A model generated the notes under the pieces. The model was not told the DNA's origin. It did no database searches and was given only the letters and a program-made list of their open reading frames with translations. The translations under genes were made by a program, and so were the position numbers. Shown piece after piece: positions 10,820 through 21,530 of a stretch of 64,000 nt of DNA (the stretch's first letter is position 1; every line of letters begins with the position of its first letter). The DNA is from Dermanyssus gallinae (taxonomy: Eukaryota; Arthropoda; Arachnida; Mesostigmata; Dermanyssidae), in the NCBI GenBank assembly GCA_003439945.1, contig QVRM01006801.1:273501-337500 (forward strand). The letters run 5' to 3'.

Positions 10820-12775
10820 ACAATGGCTTACTGCCTCACTATTGCCTACCATCATCGTCGTCATCATCATGAGCAGCACAATATTTATGATTCTTCCTAT
10901 TAGAGGGAAAATAGGGGCAAACGTTTCACAACGTTACAAGGGCTGACAACGACGAATCCACATATCATTACAGCGAAACGATCCAACGACAAAGCCAACG
11001 TTGCTTAACATATTTCCTAGACAATGAACATCCATCATCGACATCAACGACGGCGGCAGCAGCAGCAGCAACATCAGCAACAACAACAACAACAATAACA
11101 GCGGCAACAACGACAGCAACAACAACACAACAACAGCAACAACAAAAATAACAGCGGCAACAACAACAACGACAGCAACAACAATATGCTAGTTGAGTGC
11201 CACTTGGCTGGCAAACTTAGATAGCCGCGCAGATACGTTTGCCAGTGTCAATTGCGCGATGGTGACGGTTGGTTGAGAACGATCTGTGGAGGCTGTCTGT
11301 ACGTCTGTCTCTCCGTCCGTTCATCCGTCCGTCCGTATGTTCGCTCGGCCCAACCGGCCACAGCCGTGGACAAGCGAAACCATTGGCGCCGACTCATTCG
11401 ATTCATTCGGTCAGCTCCGGCGAACGACTTCGCCGCCAAGCGAAGTGCCGTTTGCTACGACTGCCCCTCGATCGGGGTGAGGCCACTTAACCATGAGTAA
11501 TGTCCCTCCTTTGCTGCTGCCGCTGCTGCTGCAGCTCCCACTACCCTGGTTTGCTTTGCTCCACTTTTCGTTGGCGAGACTGCATCGGGAGAGAATGGCA
11601 GCAAGAACGAAAAAACCTGAAAGGGGGACGAAGGGGGAGGGGGAGAGAGAGCACGAGTCTGAGTGAAGACAAGCCAGCCATCTTGCCAGCCCCCTCAGCA
11701 GAGAGAGAGAGAGACGTCCCTCAGCATAGAGAGAGAGACGTCCCTCAACAGGGCTCGATCGCACCCGCCCTCAGCGATTATGGCGGGGAAAAAAACAAGC
11801 GCAAAGACACACAAAAAGCACCACGCTCCTCAGTCTCAGTCAGCAACAGCAGCGGTTCGGTCCGGCCCGGCAGTCCAGAGGACAACACTACTATATCGTT
11901 CGTTCGCTGGACATCGTTACTGCCTGATCGCCGCTGGTCGATGAGCGCCGCCGCGCCGATGTCCCTCCCTTCAGCCCACCACGACGGGCACTGCCGCACG
12001 TGTATCAGCGAAGTGCCTATGGAAGGCAAAGACGATGCCGATGACTTCTTGAGCTCAGCCAGCTCACTCGTGGCTCGACTGAACTTCAGCATCGTTGTGG
12101 TGTTCGGCGTTGTTGTCATTGTTGCTTTTCTTGTTGTCGTTAGCACTGTTGTCGTTGTTGTCGATGTTGCTGTTGTCGTTGTTGTCATATTGTTGTTGTG
12201 ACAGTCCTTACGACTACGTTCTAGCTGTTGTCGCCACTACCATCACACCACCAACACCAGCACCACTACTAGGGCACAAGGCCTGGTCGTTAGGCCATCA
12301 GTGCAAATCACGGTGGTCCTGCATCGCACAACGAGACGATGTCCTCCACTTCTTCCTGCATGTGACAGGACCGTGTCTGCACGCACGCCCTCCATCTCTC
12401 CGATCGATGTCCAGCTCTCAATAAGGACATACTCGTACTTTCGCGATGGTGGATACAACTTCGAGCCGAATACTAACTACGGCCGCTACGTCACTACGAC
12501 GACGACAACAACAACAACACCACCTGCTACTAGTAAGGCTAGAACAATGCACATTGGGCACCACTAACCACCCGCATTTCGGAGACATATAGCTTGCCAG
12601 CCATAAAGGTGAATTTAGGGAAATGTGTAAGAGCAGCCAGCTTTGCTGTTGCTGCATTTGTTGTTGTTATTGTTGTTTGTTGTTTTTGTTGTTGCTGCCG
12701 CTGCTGCCACCGCTGAACGATGCCCAAACCGACGCGTTGATGACGTTGCTAACAAAGTGCCGGAAAATATCATGA

Positions 12776-12786
12776 TATATATATAT

Positions 12787-12826
<40 letters not shown>
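12776..12826. repeat. TA dinucleotide array
   Basis: About 25 TA units with one CCAT interruption near 12787. Confidence 0.92.
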
Positions 12827-12829
<3 letters not shown>

Positions 12830-13169
12830 TAGGTCATTCGGTACGTCAAGTAAAAAGGGAATAAAATTGAAAAGCAACAACATGATATGTTTATTTACTT
12901 CCTGACGTATCCTCTATGAATCTCTGCACACCTAGTCCAGCGGTGTTCCAAGCGTTTTATTTATTCACTGATATCATCGCAACAAAGATTGTAGTACCTG
13001 TTGTGTGCTCTGGAGACACAACGTAGTGTATGGCAGCCTAATTCGTTCTCAACTCGAGGACATGAATAGTTGGAATTTTTCGGACTCGTTTGTCGTTGCC
13101 GAGACGGGCTGCGTCTCCGGGGAAATCGCCACAAAGTAAAGCTGAGGGCGCGACGAAGAAGAAATACAA

Positions 13170-13204
13170 CAGCAACAACAATAACAACACAACAACAACA
13201 CAGC

Positions 13205-13235
<31 letters not shown>

Positions 13236-13255
13236 CAACAACAACAACGACGACA
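13170..13255. repeat. CAA trinucleotide array
   Basis: About 28 AAC/CAA triplets with a few ACA slips, ending in GACGACAAG. It opens frames on both strands (poly-Q/N/T against poly-V/C/L), none of which I accept as coding. Confidence 0.9.
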
Positions 13256-13970
13256 AGTACTACACAAAGAGGGTACAAACACGACCTCATTGCTGTTCCT
13301 CTCTCGTCAGGACATCGCTCGGTTTCAGTTCTGAAAAAAAGAAAAAAGAAATAAAACACAAAACCAGAGCCGCCCGCAGAACGATGGGTGCAGCACGCGA
13401 CACGATATCGCATCGCGTCAAGCCTGCCGGCCGGCAAAGATACTCCATGAATGAGTGTAGGTAAGCGAGTAGTGCCCAGGTAGTGCCCAGGCGAGCACAG
13501 CAGGACTAGCTAAGCCGCAGCAGCAGCTGCATTTGCAGGGGTTCTGTTTCGAGCTCGAGTTTCAAGGAGAGGTCGAAAGACACACTGTGGCCGCTCGTTT
13601 TGATTGTCCATCACGTTGGTGTTGTTCTTGTTTTTCTCGTCATTGTCGTCGTCGTCGTCGTCTTCGTTATCTATCGTCATCGCAAAGCGGCTATGCTTTA
13701 GCGGCCCAGGCCGAGTTCACCTACGTACCCATAGGCCATGCTCGACCGCCGGTGACGGGCGCTGTGCGCTATACTGTTGGTGGTGTGGACTCTGCAAGCA
13801 GACGTTTGCCATCTACTACTTCGACAGTCCAAATGGCTCTTTTTTAAAGAGAGGAGAGCTGTTTTTTTTGTTTGTTTATAGTCGACAAGTTGGCGTAAGT
13901 TGACTGCGATGTTTGAGCTGTCTTCACTTGTTTGAACCGACACCAGACTGTTTTAGCAGAGGTAGGGGGA

Positions 13971-14023
13971 CATCCGTATCCATTAGACGCGAGAATAATT
14001 TTTGCTTCCAATGGATACGGATG
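13971..14023. repeat. Perfect 14-bp inverted repeat, 25-nt loop
   Basis: CATCCGTATCCATT at 13971-13984 is the exact reverse complement of AATGGATACGGATG at 14010-14023. The 25-nt spacer is AT-rich. It could form a stable hairpin; no flanking target-site duplication is obvious. Confidence 0.85.
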
Positions 14024-14047
14024 AGTATCTATGCTTTGCTCCCGGAC

Positions 14048-14101
14048 CGAAGTAATTATCGTTCTTTGCATCCTCTTGAAGTAATAATAGTTCTTTGCAT
14101 C
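14048..14101. repeat. Two-copy direct repeat, 29-bp period
   Basis: AAGTAATwATmGTTCTTTGC (plus ATC) appears twice with two mismatches and a five-base spacer. It lies just downstream of the 13971 inverted repeat. Confidence 0.8.
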
Positions 14102-14720
14102 TCATATTTGATCTACAACACGGTCAACCCCCCCCCCAAGATGCGGTATTAGATTTTTATCCAGTTCCCAAGCTTTCGTTCCCGAGTTGCGTTTGTCAGA
14201 ACTTACAACGGTAAAATTTCGAACACTATAGCAGTCTTCAACATCTGCTTAATCTCCGCCAAAAAGTCCATGCACCTCTCTTGCTAAAGCCATTTTAGAT
14301 GAAGTCATCAACTAAATAACTGCATTAGCAATGAACTTAGGAAAACAGGTACTGTGTGTGCAAGACACACGCTGTTAGAAGCGTACGTATAGTTACACAT
14401 ATGAGCCTATAGACACGTGTACGTCGAGGAGAGCCGGTTTGGCTAATAAAGTTACGCATGCACATACGACAATGCTAATGCCATAATAAGCATGTCATAA
14501 ACATTCGTTCCCGCAAAATTATTCTAAAAGGTATTTGGAGCGCATGCATTTCGAGACATTGTTGCAATAAAATCTCTATCTATCTGGGGGAGGAGAGAAG
14601 ACGAAGGCGGCTTACTGGTCGCTAATCATTGCTGGCCTGGCAGTGAGCAATAAAACACCATACGACACAATGCAGGGAAATGCACAGTTTTGAAGGAGGC
14701 TTTGTGTCAGCAAACACAAT

Positions 14721-14728
14721 TATATATA

Positions 14729-14811
<83 letters not shown>
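14721..14811. repeat. Long TA array (about 90 bp)
   Basis: TA units with two small interruptions (ATAAT, TAAATA) at the left end and about 36 pure units after that. Long enough for cruciform extrusion. Confidence 0.95.
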
Positions 14812-14812
<1 letters not shown>

Positions 14813-16265
14813 GCTTATACCATTGCGTTCCAGCATTGGGCTTGCGGGCAAGGCTAAGTAGGTGTCCGTCGGTATCCCTAGAGACATAGCTTATAAGGGA
14901 GCCGTTGCTGGTTGTCTGTCGGGCTGGTCCTGCTAGGTTACAGTGACATTCCTGCATTGGCCTTCCGTTATATGGGACATAGTGTCGCGAATAATGCGAT
15001 AAATGAAGAAACGCGCTGCGATTAAGCATCGTTTAATACGTTAATTAAACAGGTATCCGTGAGCACAAACGTCACAACTCTATGATGTTGCACGAGAAAT
15101 AAAAGAAATGACGCACGGGGGTTAGGGGGTAGATCGTTTTTTAGCTTCCTATCATGAATAGGTTACGAATCACAGCACGACTGAATTTGGCACCGCTGGC
15201 TTTACTAGCAGACCCCGAAAGACCCCACAGACAAGACGCACCGCCGCGTAACCGAACGGCATCGTGCCACAACGGCGCACAGTAATGCGTCAGACCGCTA
15301 ACGGTAACAGAGGCTGCTCACAAACGCCTCACGTGCGCACCTGAATGGCAAACCCCCTCTATATCTCTGCGCGGAGATGGGCTAGAGTTCTGCCCCGTAA
15401 GCAAGTAGAGGGCAAATTCTGCTAGCTCGAAGGTGGATGGAAAGTGGAGAGGCCGGTTATCGGTGTAGCTCGATCCCGGACAACGGGCCGGCTCGAAAGA
15501 CGACGACGACAACGAGGTCAACAACGTCGCAGGTGGAGTCAGGCTCTAGGAGCGAGAGACAGACGAGCTTTGGACGACTCAAATCAAAACAAGGAAGTGC
15601 ATTCATGTCCCATTAGATAATCGCTCTTGGATTTCAGAGCAAGTTTGTCGTCGCCGGCTTCTTCGAGTTCCGGCAGAGAAGAGAACAGAGAACGGGCGGA
15701 TGGCCGGTAGGAAGAAATAGCAGAGCAATTCATATCCCGGCATCTCGACATTGTGTCTCTTGTGTTGTTGTCTTGACCGAGATCCTGCCTGCCTGCCGCA
15801 GCAGCATCGAGAGAGAGAGAGACAGACGAAGACCCCTCTTTACCCCAGTCGCCTATGGCCGACTATCAGGGGATTCGCAGCGATGCCGTTTCGAATTTCA
15901 GATTTCAGCAGGCCGCAGCAGCGTCAACAGCAGCGGCCGCCACTGATAGATCGAGGTGAACTGGATTGCGGAGGGTTGGCGGCAGGGCACAACAAAGCTC
16001 AACGCGCGACTCGCTTGCCTTGCTCCTGATATCGAGTCACTTCATGATCGTGTGCAGGACTGGCTGCGCATCCTCAAGATGATGCTTCAGGACGACAAAA
16101 ATAGCAGGACAAACAAGAACACTCATCCAGTCGGTGATGGCTGGAGCTGCTGCAACGTACAGCTACTGCCGCTCCGAGATCACTAAGTCCGCTGCCTTGC
16201 AATGGAATCGATATAAGCTCTTTATATTCAGGGCATACTTTTTGCCGTATATATTGAGATGCATG

Positions 16266-16268
<3 letters not shown>

Positions 16269-16354
<86 letters not shown>

Positions 16355-16364
16355 TTATATATAA
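16269..16364. repeat. Long TA array (about 95 bp)
   Basis: About 36 pure TA units followed by three TTTA-interrupted blocks at the right end. Interruptions lie only on one side, as with the 14.7-kb array. Confidence 0.95.
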
Positions 16365-16400
16365 TGTCCAAACATAATTCACCAACAGCCAATATCAGAA

Positions 16401-18434
16401 CAATCGCTCAATTCTTTTAGAGTACACTGGAGTCTGCACTGCAGAGCACGTAGAACGTTTTAGAAATAGGAACCATGTTGTGTTGCGATGAAGTGTCCCC
16501 CGTTCATTTCCCTCCTGAGTTATTTCTGGCCCGACCTCTTTTCAAATTTTCTTCTCTACGCCACGTTATTCTTCTTTGTCCAATGGAAAACTTTGCAAGC
16601 TGCCCTCAAAACACGTTTTAACTGTTATGCCGGCCATATTGGTTTGTGGCGCAGCATGAAACACAGAACGTCTTATCTCTGCGTTTCGCTGCCACCACTA
16701 CCACCACGCGGCTAGTACAAGCCAACCCCTCTGTTGCAAGTCACTACGCCTTCCCATAAAGCAAAATCGGGCAGCTGGGTGAAAAGCACCATTTTCCTCA
16801 ACACCATCACTACCGCCGCCACCACCAGCAGTAGAACTATCAGACCTGCCACCAGCGAGAAATCGCTGCCAGCCGAATTTGGCCTAATTCTGTATGCAGC
16901 ATTAGCAGCAAAAATAAGGATACATAGCCGAGCGAATCAATGTTGTGTGGCGGCATCCACGACGCGAACGAATAATATTCTAATACGCAAGCTTACGACA
17001 CGCTCCGTAAGTGGCATCGTCTGTGTCGTCTTTGTCATACTTGTTGTTGTTGTTGTTGTCGTCGTCGCCGTCGTCGAGAGACTTTGCTCTATAAGGACAG
17101 GTTGGTGGAGGTGGGAGGCGGGTTGGGCGTGAGCGGTCCGGGTTCGGGATCCTGTGTGACTATGTGCGTGCTTATCGGACGGCTTAGTAGCAGTACAGTG
17201 TAAAGTCGCACACGTTGCCCCTATATAGCAGCTAGCTACCTCATGCCAGACTGGCTTTTCTCTCTTACTAGATATCTTCCTCGTCTTCTCCTTTCTCTAC
17301 TACTACTACTACTACTACTTATTCCTCTCCTTCCTCACCTGTCCCTATCTCTCTTTAACTTTCTTTTCCTTGCCGTATTTCAAGTTGTCTCCATATCCCC
17401 CAATTCATTCTCTATTTTGTTTGCTTTTCTCTCATTTAGCTCGTTCGTCGATCGACGAACGGTGTACGAAAAGACCACAGAACACCATGCAACATCGACG
17501 ACGAAACCGACAAACTGGCGGTGGTGGCAAGGATCAGAGTAGGTGGGGAGGGGAAGAAGAGGTCTTGCTCCCCTCAGCCCGCTCTGCCAGACACCAGACT
17601 CACGCGCGGAGGCGGCAAACCCACCCATCTGCCCGGCCAAGCATGCCCCGTCCTACACAGAAACAATGCGATACTCACACGACTCGCTCGCTCGCGAGCC
17701 CGAAGGCGACTCGCGAAGCTTGCGAGCGTTGCTAAGCTGTACACTATCCGTATACAGCACAGTACCAACAACAAAAACGAAAGCTACCATTATTAACAGC
17801 AACAACAATAACAAACGCATCAATGCCAGCAGCAGCAACAACAAAGATAACAACAACAATAATTAACGCATCGCACTTTGAATGCTGTTGACAGCAGCAT
17901 TAAAAATAACAACAACAGCAACAACAACAACAGCAACAACAAACCAGCAACAAATCTAACATTAACAACAACAAAACAGCAACAAAGACAACAAAAACAA
18001 CGACAACAACAAAAACAATAACAACAACTATCACCGCGAATGCTTTTGCAGGTGAAATCACTGCTGTTGATAAAATCGTTACTGTCATTACTCTGACATC
18101 TTGCCATGCTACTAAAGCCTTTGACTGAATTACTTCTCACTTAGCCTCACGACAGGTGCTCAGCTAACAGCTACAGCATTGCAGCTGAATAGAATAGCTC
18201 AACGAATGCTCTGATACAGAAACTTGCGTAATATCAATGAGCAAACAATTACTGCATTGCTTGCGGCCTAGAAGCGGTATAATTAACTAGGCTAACCTGA
18301 ATGTATATATATATATTTATAAACTCAGGTTAGCCTAGTTAATTAGGCCGCACGCAAAGCATATATATATATATATATATTTATATATATGTATACTTAC
18401 TGAACAAACACTTGCTCATAGCACAGTGGCCCAT

Positions 18435-18470
<36 letters not shown>

Positions 18471-18530
18471 TATTGCGGCTGTAGACGAACAACGTCCCCA
18501 CTAAGTTGCTTGTAATAGTAAAACGATAAA
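16401..18530. other. Gene-free stretch
   Basis: Unique sequence at 16370-17030 has no recognisable motif. GTT/GTC triplets lie at about 17040-17078, CTA triplets at 17297-17321 and pyrimidine-rich sequence at 17255-17440. A broad, degenerate AAC/CAA field extends over about 17765-18035. TA blocks are at 18302-18322, 18361-18391 and 18438-18469. The foldback at 18251-18360 is listed separately. Confidence 0.75.
18251..18360. repeat. Foldback inverted repeat with TA-rich loop
   Basis: AATTAACTAGGCTAACCTGA at 18281-18300 and its exact reverse complement at 18325-18344 form 20-bp perfect arms around a 24-nt TA-rich loop. Outside a 10-nt insertion on the left, pairing resumes (TTGCGGCCTA near 18261-18270 against TAGGCCGC at 18344-18351, then GC-rich imperfect pairing). 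The total palindrome spans about 110 bp. It resembles a tiny foldback element or a templated inverted duplication. No terminal target duplication is evident. Confidence 0.85.
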
Positions 18531-19067
18531 CATGGATAACATGTTTTCAGTTAAGAGTTTTCGACTGGCTCCTATACTGAGCCATACGCTGTACTTACGC
18601 TTTGTAACAACAGTGTTGCAATGCTCTGCCGTCTCCCGATTGGACCGAGCAACGGCTAGAGAACTAGCTACTGAGTCATCACTCCTCGACTTTAAACCTT
18701 TAAAACTAAACGTGTTCGCGCGCGCGCAAAAACAACCAAATTAGAAAACATAGAGAACGCGCAGACGTAGACAGTTGGGCGAGCGAGACGAGGCGGCAAG
18801 GAAAAATCCTGACGGTAGCGAACATGAAACGATCTAATCATCTAACGAGTTTCGAAACGACAATTGAACGGCTGCGGTGTCGCCTGTCGTTAAGGGCCAG
18901 GACCAGGTAAATGCCACTGGAATTATGGCTGAGTTGTCATCTACCTATCGGTGTCGGTATGGGGCCATTAAACGACCCAAGGGTGGCGCACGGCAAACAT
19001 TGCAGCTAGCGCATGAAATTCCTATGCGTCATGAGAGAAATGATTTGTTGTTTTAATATTAAGCGTT

Positions 19068-19071
<4 letters not shown>

Positions 19072-19109
<38 letters not shown>
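19072..19109. repeat. TA array abutting a LINE relic
   Basis: About 19 TA units ending exactly where recognisable LINE coding sequence begins (19110). The array may mark the truncation or insertion junction of the element. Confidence 0.9.
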
Positions 19110-19110
<1 letters not shown>

Positions 19111-19553
19111 GGCTTCTGGATAGAATGCGGATGCATTTAGCCCTCAAATATTGCAATAGCCAACAAAACTACATCTATCGCTGCAGTCCAAATTATCCCA
19201 ATAGATTTCATGGAACCTACGGATTCTGGAGACCGCAGTTCGTCGAGCCGACTTCGTGCTTTCCAACAGGACGCACGACGTCCAATATTAGACGCTTGGA
19301 ACAAACGATGGTAGAGAGGGGTAGAGACCCAGGCGAGCCAGCCGAGTTTCTGGATCCGCTCGCTTATTCCAGATATGAGGGAGTGGTTCAAAAAACGAGA
19401 GTGATCACAGTCCTGCCCGCTGACCCAATTCCGTAGGGCCACAGCACCTTCAGAAAATACCCGCATCATATGTTGTCAGTATGTACACTCTGCGACTCAG
19501 AAGAAGACGACGTCAAGCGCACTTTCTTCTCTTTGACTGGGAACTCCCGGTAA
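19110..19553 (+). pseudogene. R1-type LINE ORF2 C-terminus, frameshifted
   Basis: Three consecutive pieces in two frames reproduce the order found in the C-terminal part of R1-clade reverse transcriptase proteins. Frame of 19110: RLLDRMRMHLALKY. Then the next frame (19144 onward): TTSIAAVQIIPIDFM, RRPILDAWNKRW, stop at 19312, then WIRSLIPDMREWFKKRE, stop at 19402, then LTQF. Then back to the first frame after 19437: GHSTFRKYPHHM and CTLCDSEEDDVKRTFF, ending at a stop at 19551. Known family features matched are the T-T-S-x-A-A-x-x-x-I-x-P-I-D-L segment, W-x2-x-L-I-P-D, L-T-Q-x-L-x-G-H-G-x-F, and the Cys knuckle C-x2-C...E-D-D-x-E-H. Here the knuckle His is Arg and the last Cys is lost. Two stops and two frameshifts make it dead. 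The 5' side is cut at a TA array, so the polymerase domain is absent. R1 against a related LOA-type clade is not resolved. Confidence 0.78.
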
Positions 19554-21491
19554 CATGCAAGCAAATAAAACAGGCACCCTTGAACGACACCCATAGCTAA
19601 AACACCATGAAGGATCATGCTGCGATTATAACATAACAGAAAGATCTTGTAGAGGCCGTTATGTGCACTCTGCTTTCGCAACCCTAAAGGAGAAGTAGGG
19701 GTTATAATAAAATTAAAGAACGATTCCAGCTTCCACGTCCATATACAATAATTGCTACGCCCTATAATTTGCCTTCATTATTTATCCCGTTGCTTTTGCG
19801 TAAAAGCATTTTTCCCTCTGTACATTGTTTTCATAGGTTTAACGCAACTACCCGTGCCGTACGTAGATTTGTGCGTCTCTCACTGCTACCCATTTGGTGG
19901 AACTGTAGTTTAAGTGTGGTCTATTCTCATTTGCGAGTGGATTGCAATTGAGGGGTACCATACAGCTGGTGGCAATCCTCTCGCAAAAATCGACCAATGC
20001 ACAGCCTGACCCTACCTACAATTCATATTCATTCATAGTGATGCTGGGTATAGAGTAGGAAGAAGATCGATACGTTTCGGGGTCCTTCTAGAAAACTTCA
20101 GATGCACACGATACGATGAGATGCGATATGCCAAGCTGTCTCCGAACGAGTACACTGGCTGACGGCATGGCTATTACCATGATGCTCGATGTCAAGAGCT
20201 GGGTTACAAAAGCGTTGTTTGACTGTTCGGCTTTGATGTGAGTCATTTTGCTGTTACTGTTGTTGTTGTTGTTGCTGCTGCTGCTGCGGCGTGTGCATAC
20301 GTGTATATCACTATGCGTACGAGCAAACGGCTTGCAGTAAGCCAGCTCTCCAGTCAAGCTTCCAAGGAGACACTTCTTTTCCGCTTCTCCACTCCCGCAA
20401 TCGGCAGAGAGACGAAGAAGCAATAACGGTGCGCAATTACCCCGTGGCGACGCCCACTTGATAGATACGAGACTACCGCGACGACAGCCGCAACAGAAGC
20501 AGCGGCCACGGATCTACGGAAACAGAGCTTTTGGGCTTCGAGTATTTCGAAACTGTGGAACGTTGAGCAAATTTGACGACTGTCAAGTGCCCTTCACCTT
20601 GCCTGCTCATCTCTCCCTCTCTCTCCCTCTTCCCGGGTTGATCTTCATCTATATCCACCCCACTGATGTGGCGGGCCCGCGCTGCGTTCGACATTTCGTA
20701 GCGGCCGCTACGCTCTCCTTTGCTGTGCTGTGCCGGCCTGCATTCCATTGCATTCTCTCCGGAAGCTCCGAGGTCGTCCGCTTCTACCAGCACCGCAACC
20801 CAACCACCGCTTCCGTCGCCACCACCTTCACCCATCACCGGCTGATCGTCTAGACTAATGGACTGGCAATGCAGATTTCATGGTTTATCATCACCCTCAA
20901 CGCTCGTCCTCAAAACTCCTCGTATTCTCCTCTCTCCGACGTATCCGCTCTTCGAACAAGAACTGTGGCCGTGACGCTTTACTCTATCGTTTTTCTTGAG
21001 GTTTCTTCTCTCTCGCCTGATTTTTCTATCAACCTATGCATCGCACTCTCTCTCTCTATTACGATTCGCATTCGTCTTCGCTTTGAGCAGCGGCAAGGGC
21101 CCTAACATGACGAGATTCTGCTGCTGCTGCTGCTACTGCTAAAAGTGACTCGGAGCACAACGCGCAAGCGTGTCTCCCCCTTTCTCTACCAACCTATCGC
21201 TCCCTTACCATTCTCTCCGCCTCCACCTCCAGCGCTCTTTATTTTTCTCTAGTCACCCCGCGACGTACATGATGGTAAGAATCTCCGCTCGAGTAGCACC
21301 CAATCAGCTTTCATGACGGAGCAGCCCACCCGACAGAGAGATTCGTCTCAAGGCATGGCAGCCGCTGTCGGCCCGTCGCTATGCTACAGGAGCGCAAGCT
21401 TGCTACGAAGGATGCTTCTATGTAGTCCGGCTCATCCGGCGGCTTCGGTAGCTGGCTAACTTCCTTTCGTTCGCCCACTCCGGTTCCTACC

Positions 21492-21492
<1 letters not shown>

Positions 21493-21530
<38 letters not shown>
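21493..21530. repeat. TA dinucleotide array
   Basis: TA units with one TGTA interruption near 21519. Confidence 0.9.

Larger units (their letters stand above)
10531..13520. other. Gene-free stretch
   Basis: A unique AT-balanced part (10540-10930) contains a 55-codon ATG-started frame at 10567-10734 of unknown nature and the 23-bp tandem duplication at 10774. CAA/CAG triplets lie at 11055-11190. At 11701-11752 a GA run plus ACGTCCCTCA is duplicated. GTT/GTC triplets are at 12105-12200 and GTT/GCT at 12650-12715. A TA array is at 12776-12826 and a CAA array at 13170-13255. A 233-codon plus frame (11500-12201) runs into the GTT array, which supplies its false hydrophobic tail. Confidence 0.75.
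13521..16400. other. Gene-free stretch with two long TA arrays
   Basis: GTC triplets lie at about 13640-13665. There is an inverted repeat at 13971-14023 and a 29-bp direct repeat pair at 14048-14101. Anonymous AT-rich sequence follows at 14110-14600. The long TA arrays are at 14721-14811 and 16269-16364. Unique sequence between them (14815-16260) has no motif I recognise; frames of about 60-90 codons there look like chance. Confidence 0.75.
18531..21500. other. Gene-free stretch with an R1-type LINE relic
   Basis: Unique sequence at 18470-19060 holds no motif I can name. A TA array (19072-19109) abuts the LINE relic (19110-19553). The interval 19560-20240 is AT-rich and anonymous. GTT/GCT triplets lie at about 20252-20290. 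The interval 20458-20853 is open on both strands with ordinary composition and is only a candidate for coding (see findings). CTG triplets are at 21118-21138 and TA at 21493-21530. Confidence 0.75.

Noticed and set aside
11500..12201. 233-codon plus-strand ORF with an apparent C-terminal membrane segment
   Set aside because: The hydrophobic tail is a GTT/GTC array giving poly-Val; the middle part has no recognisable domain and includes a GA-repeat duplication.
19137..19469. 110-codon minus-strand ORF
   Set aside because: Antisense to the R1-type LINE relic.
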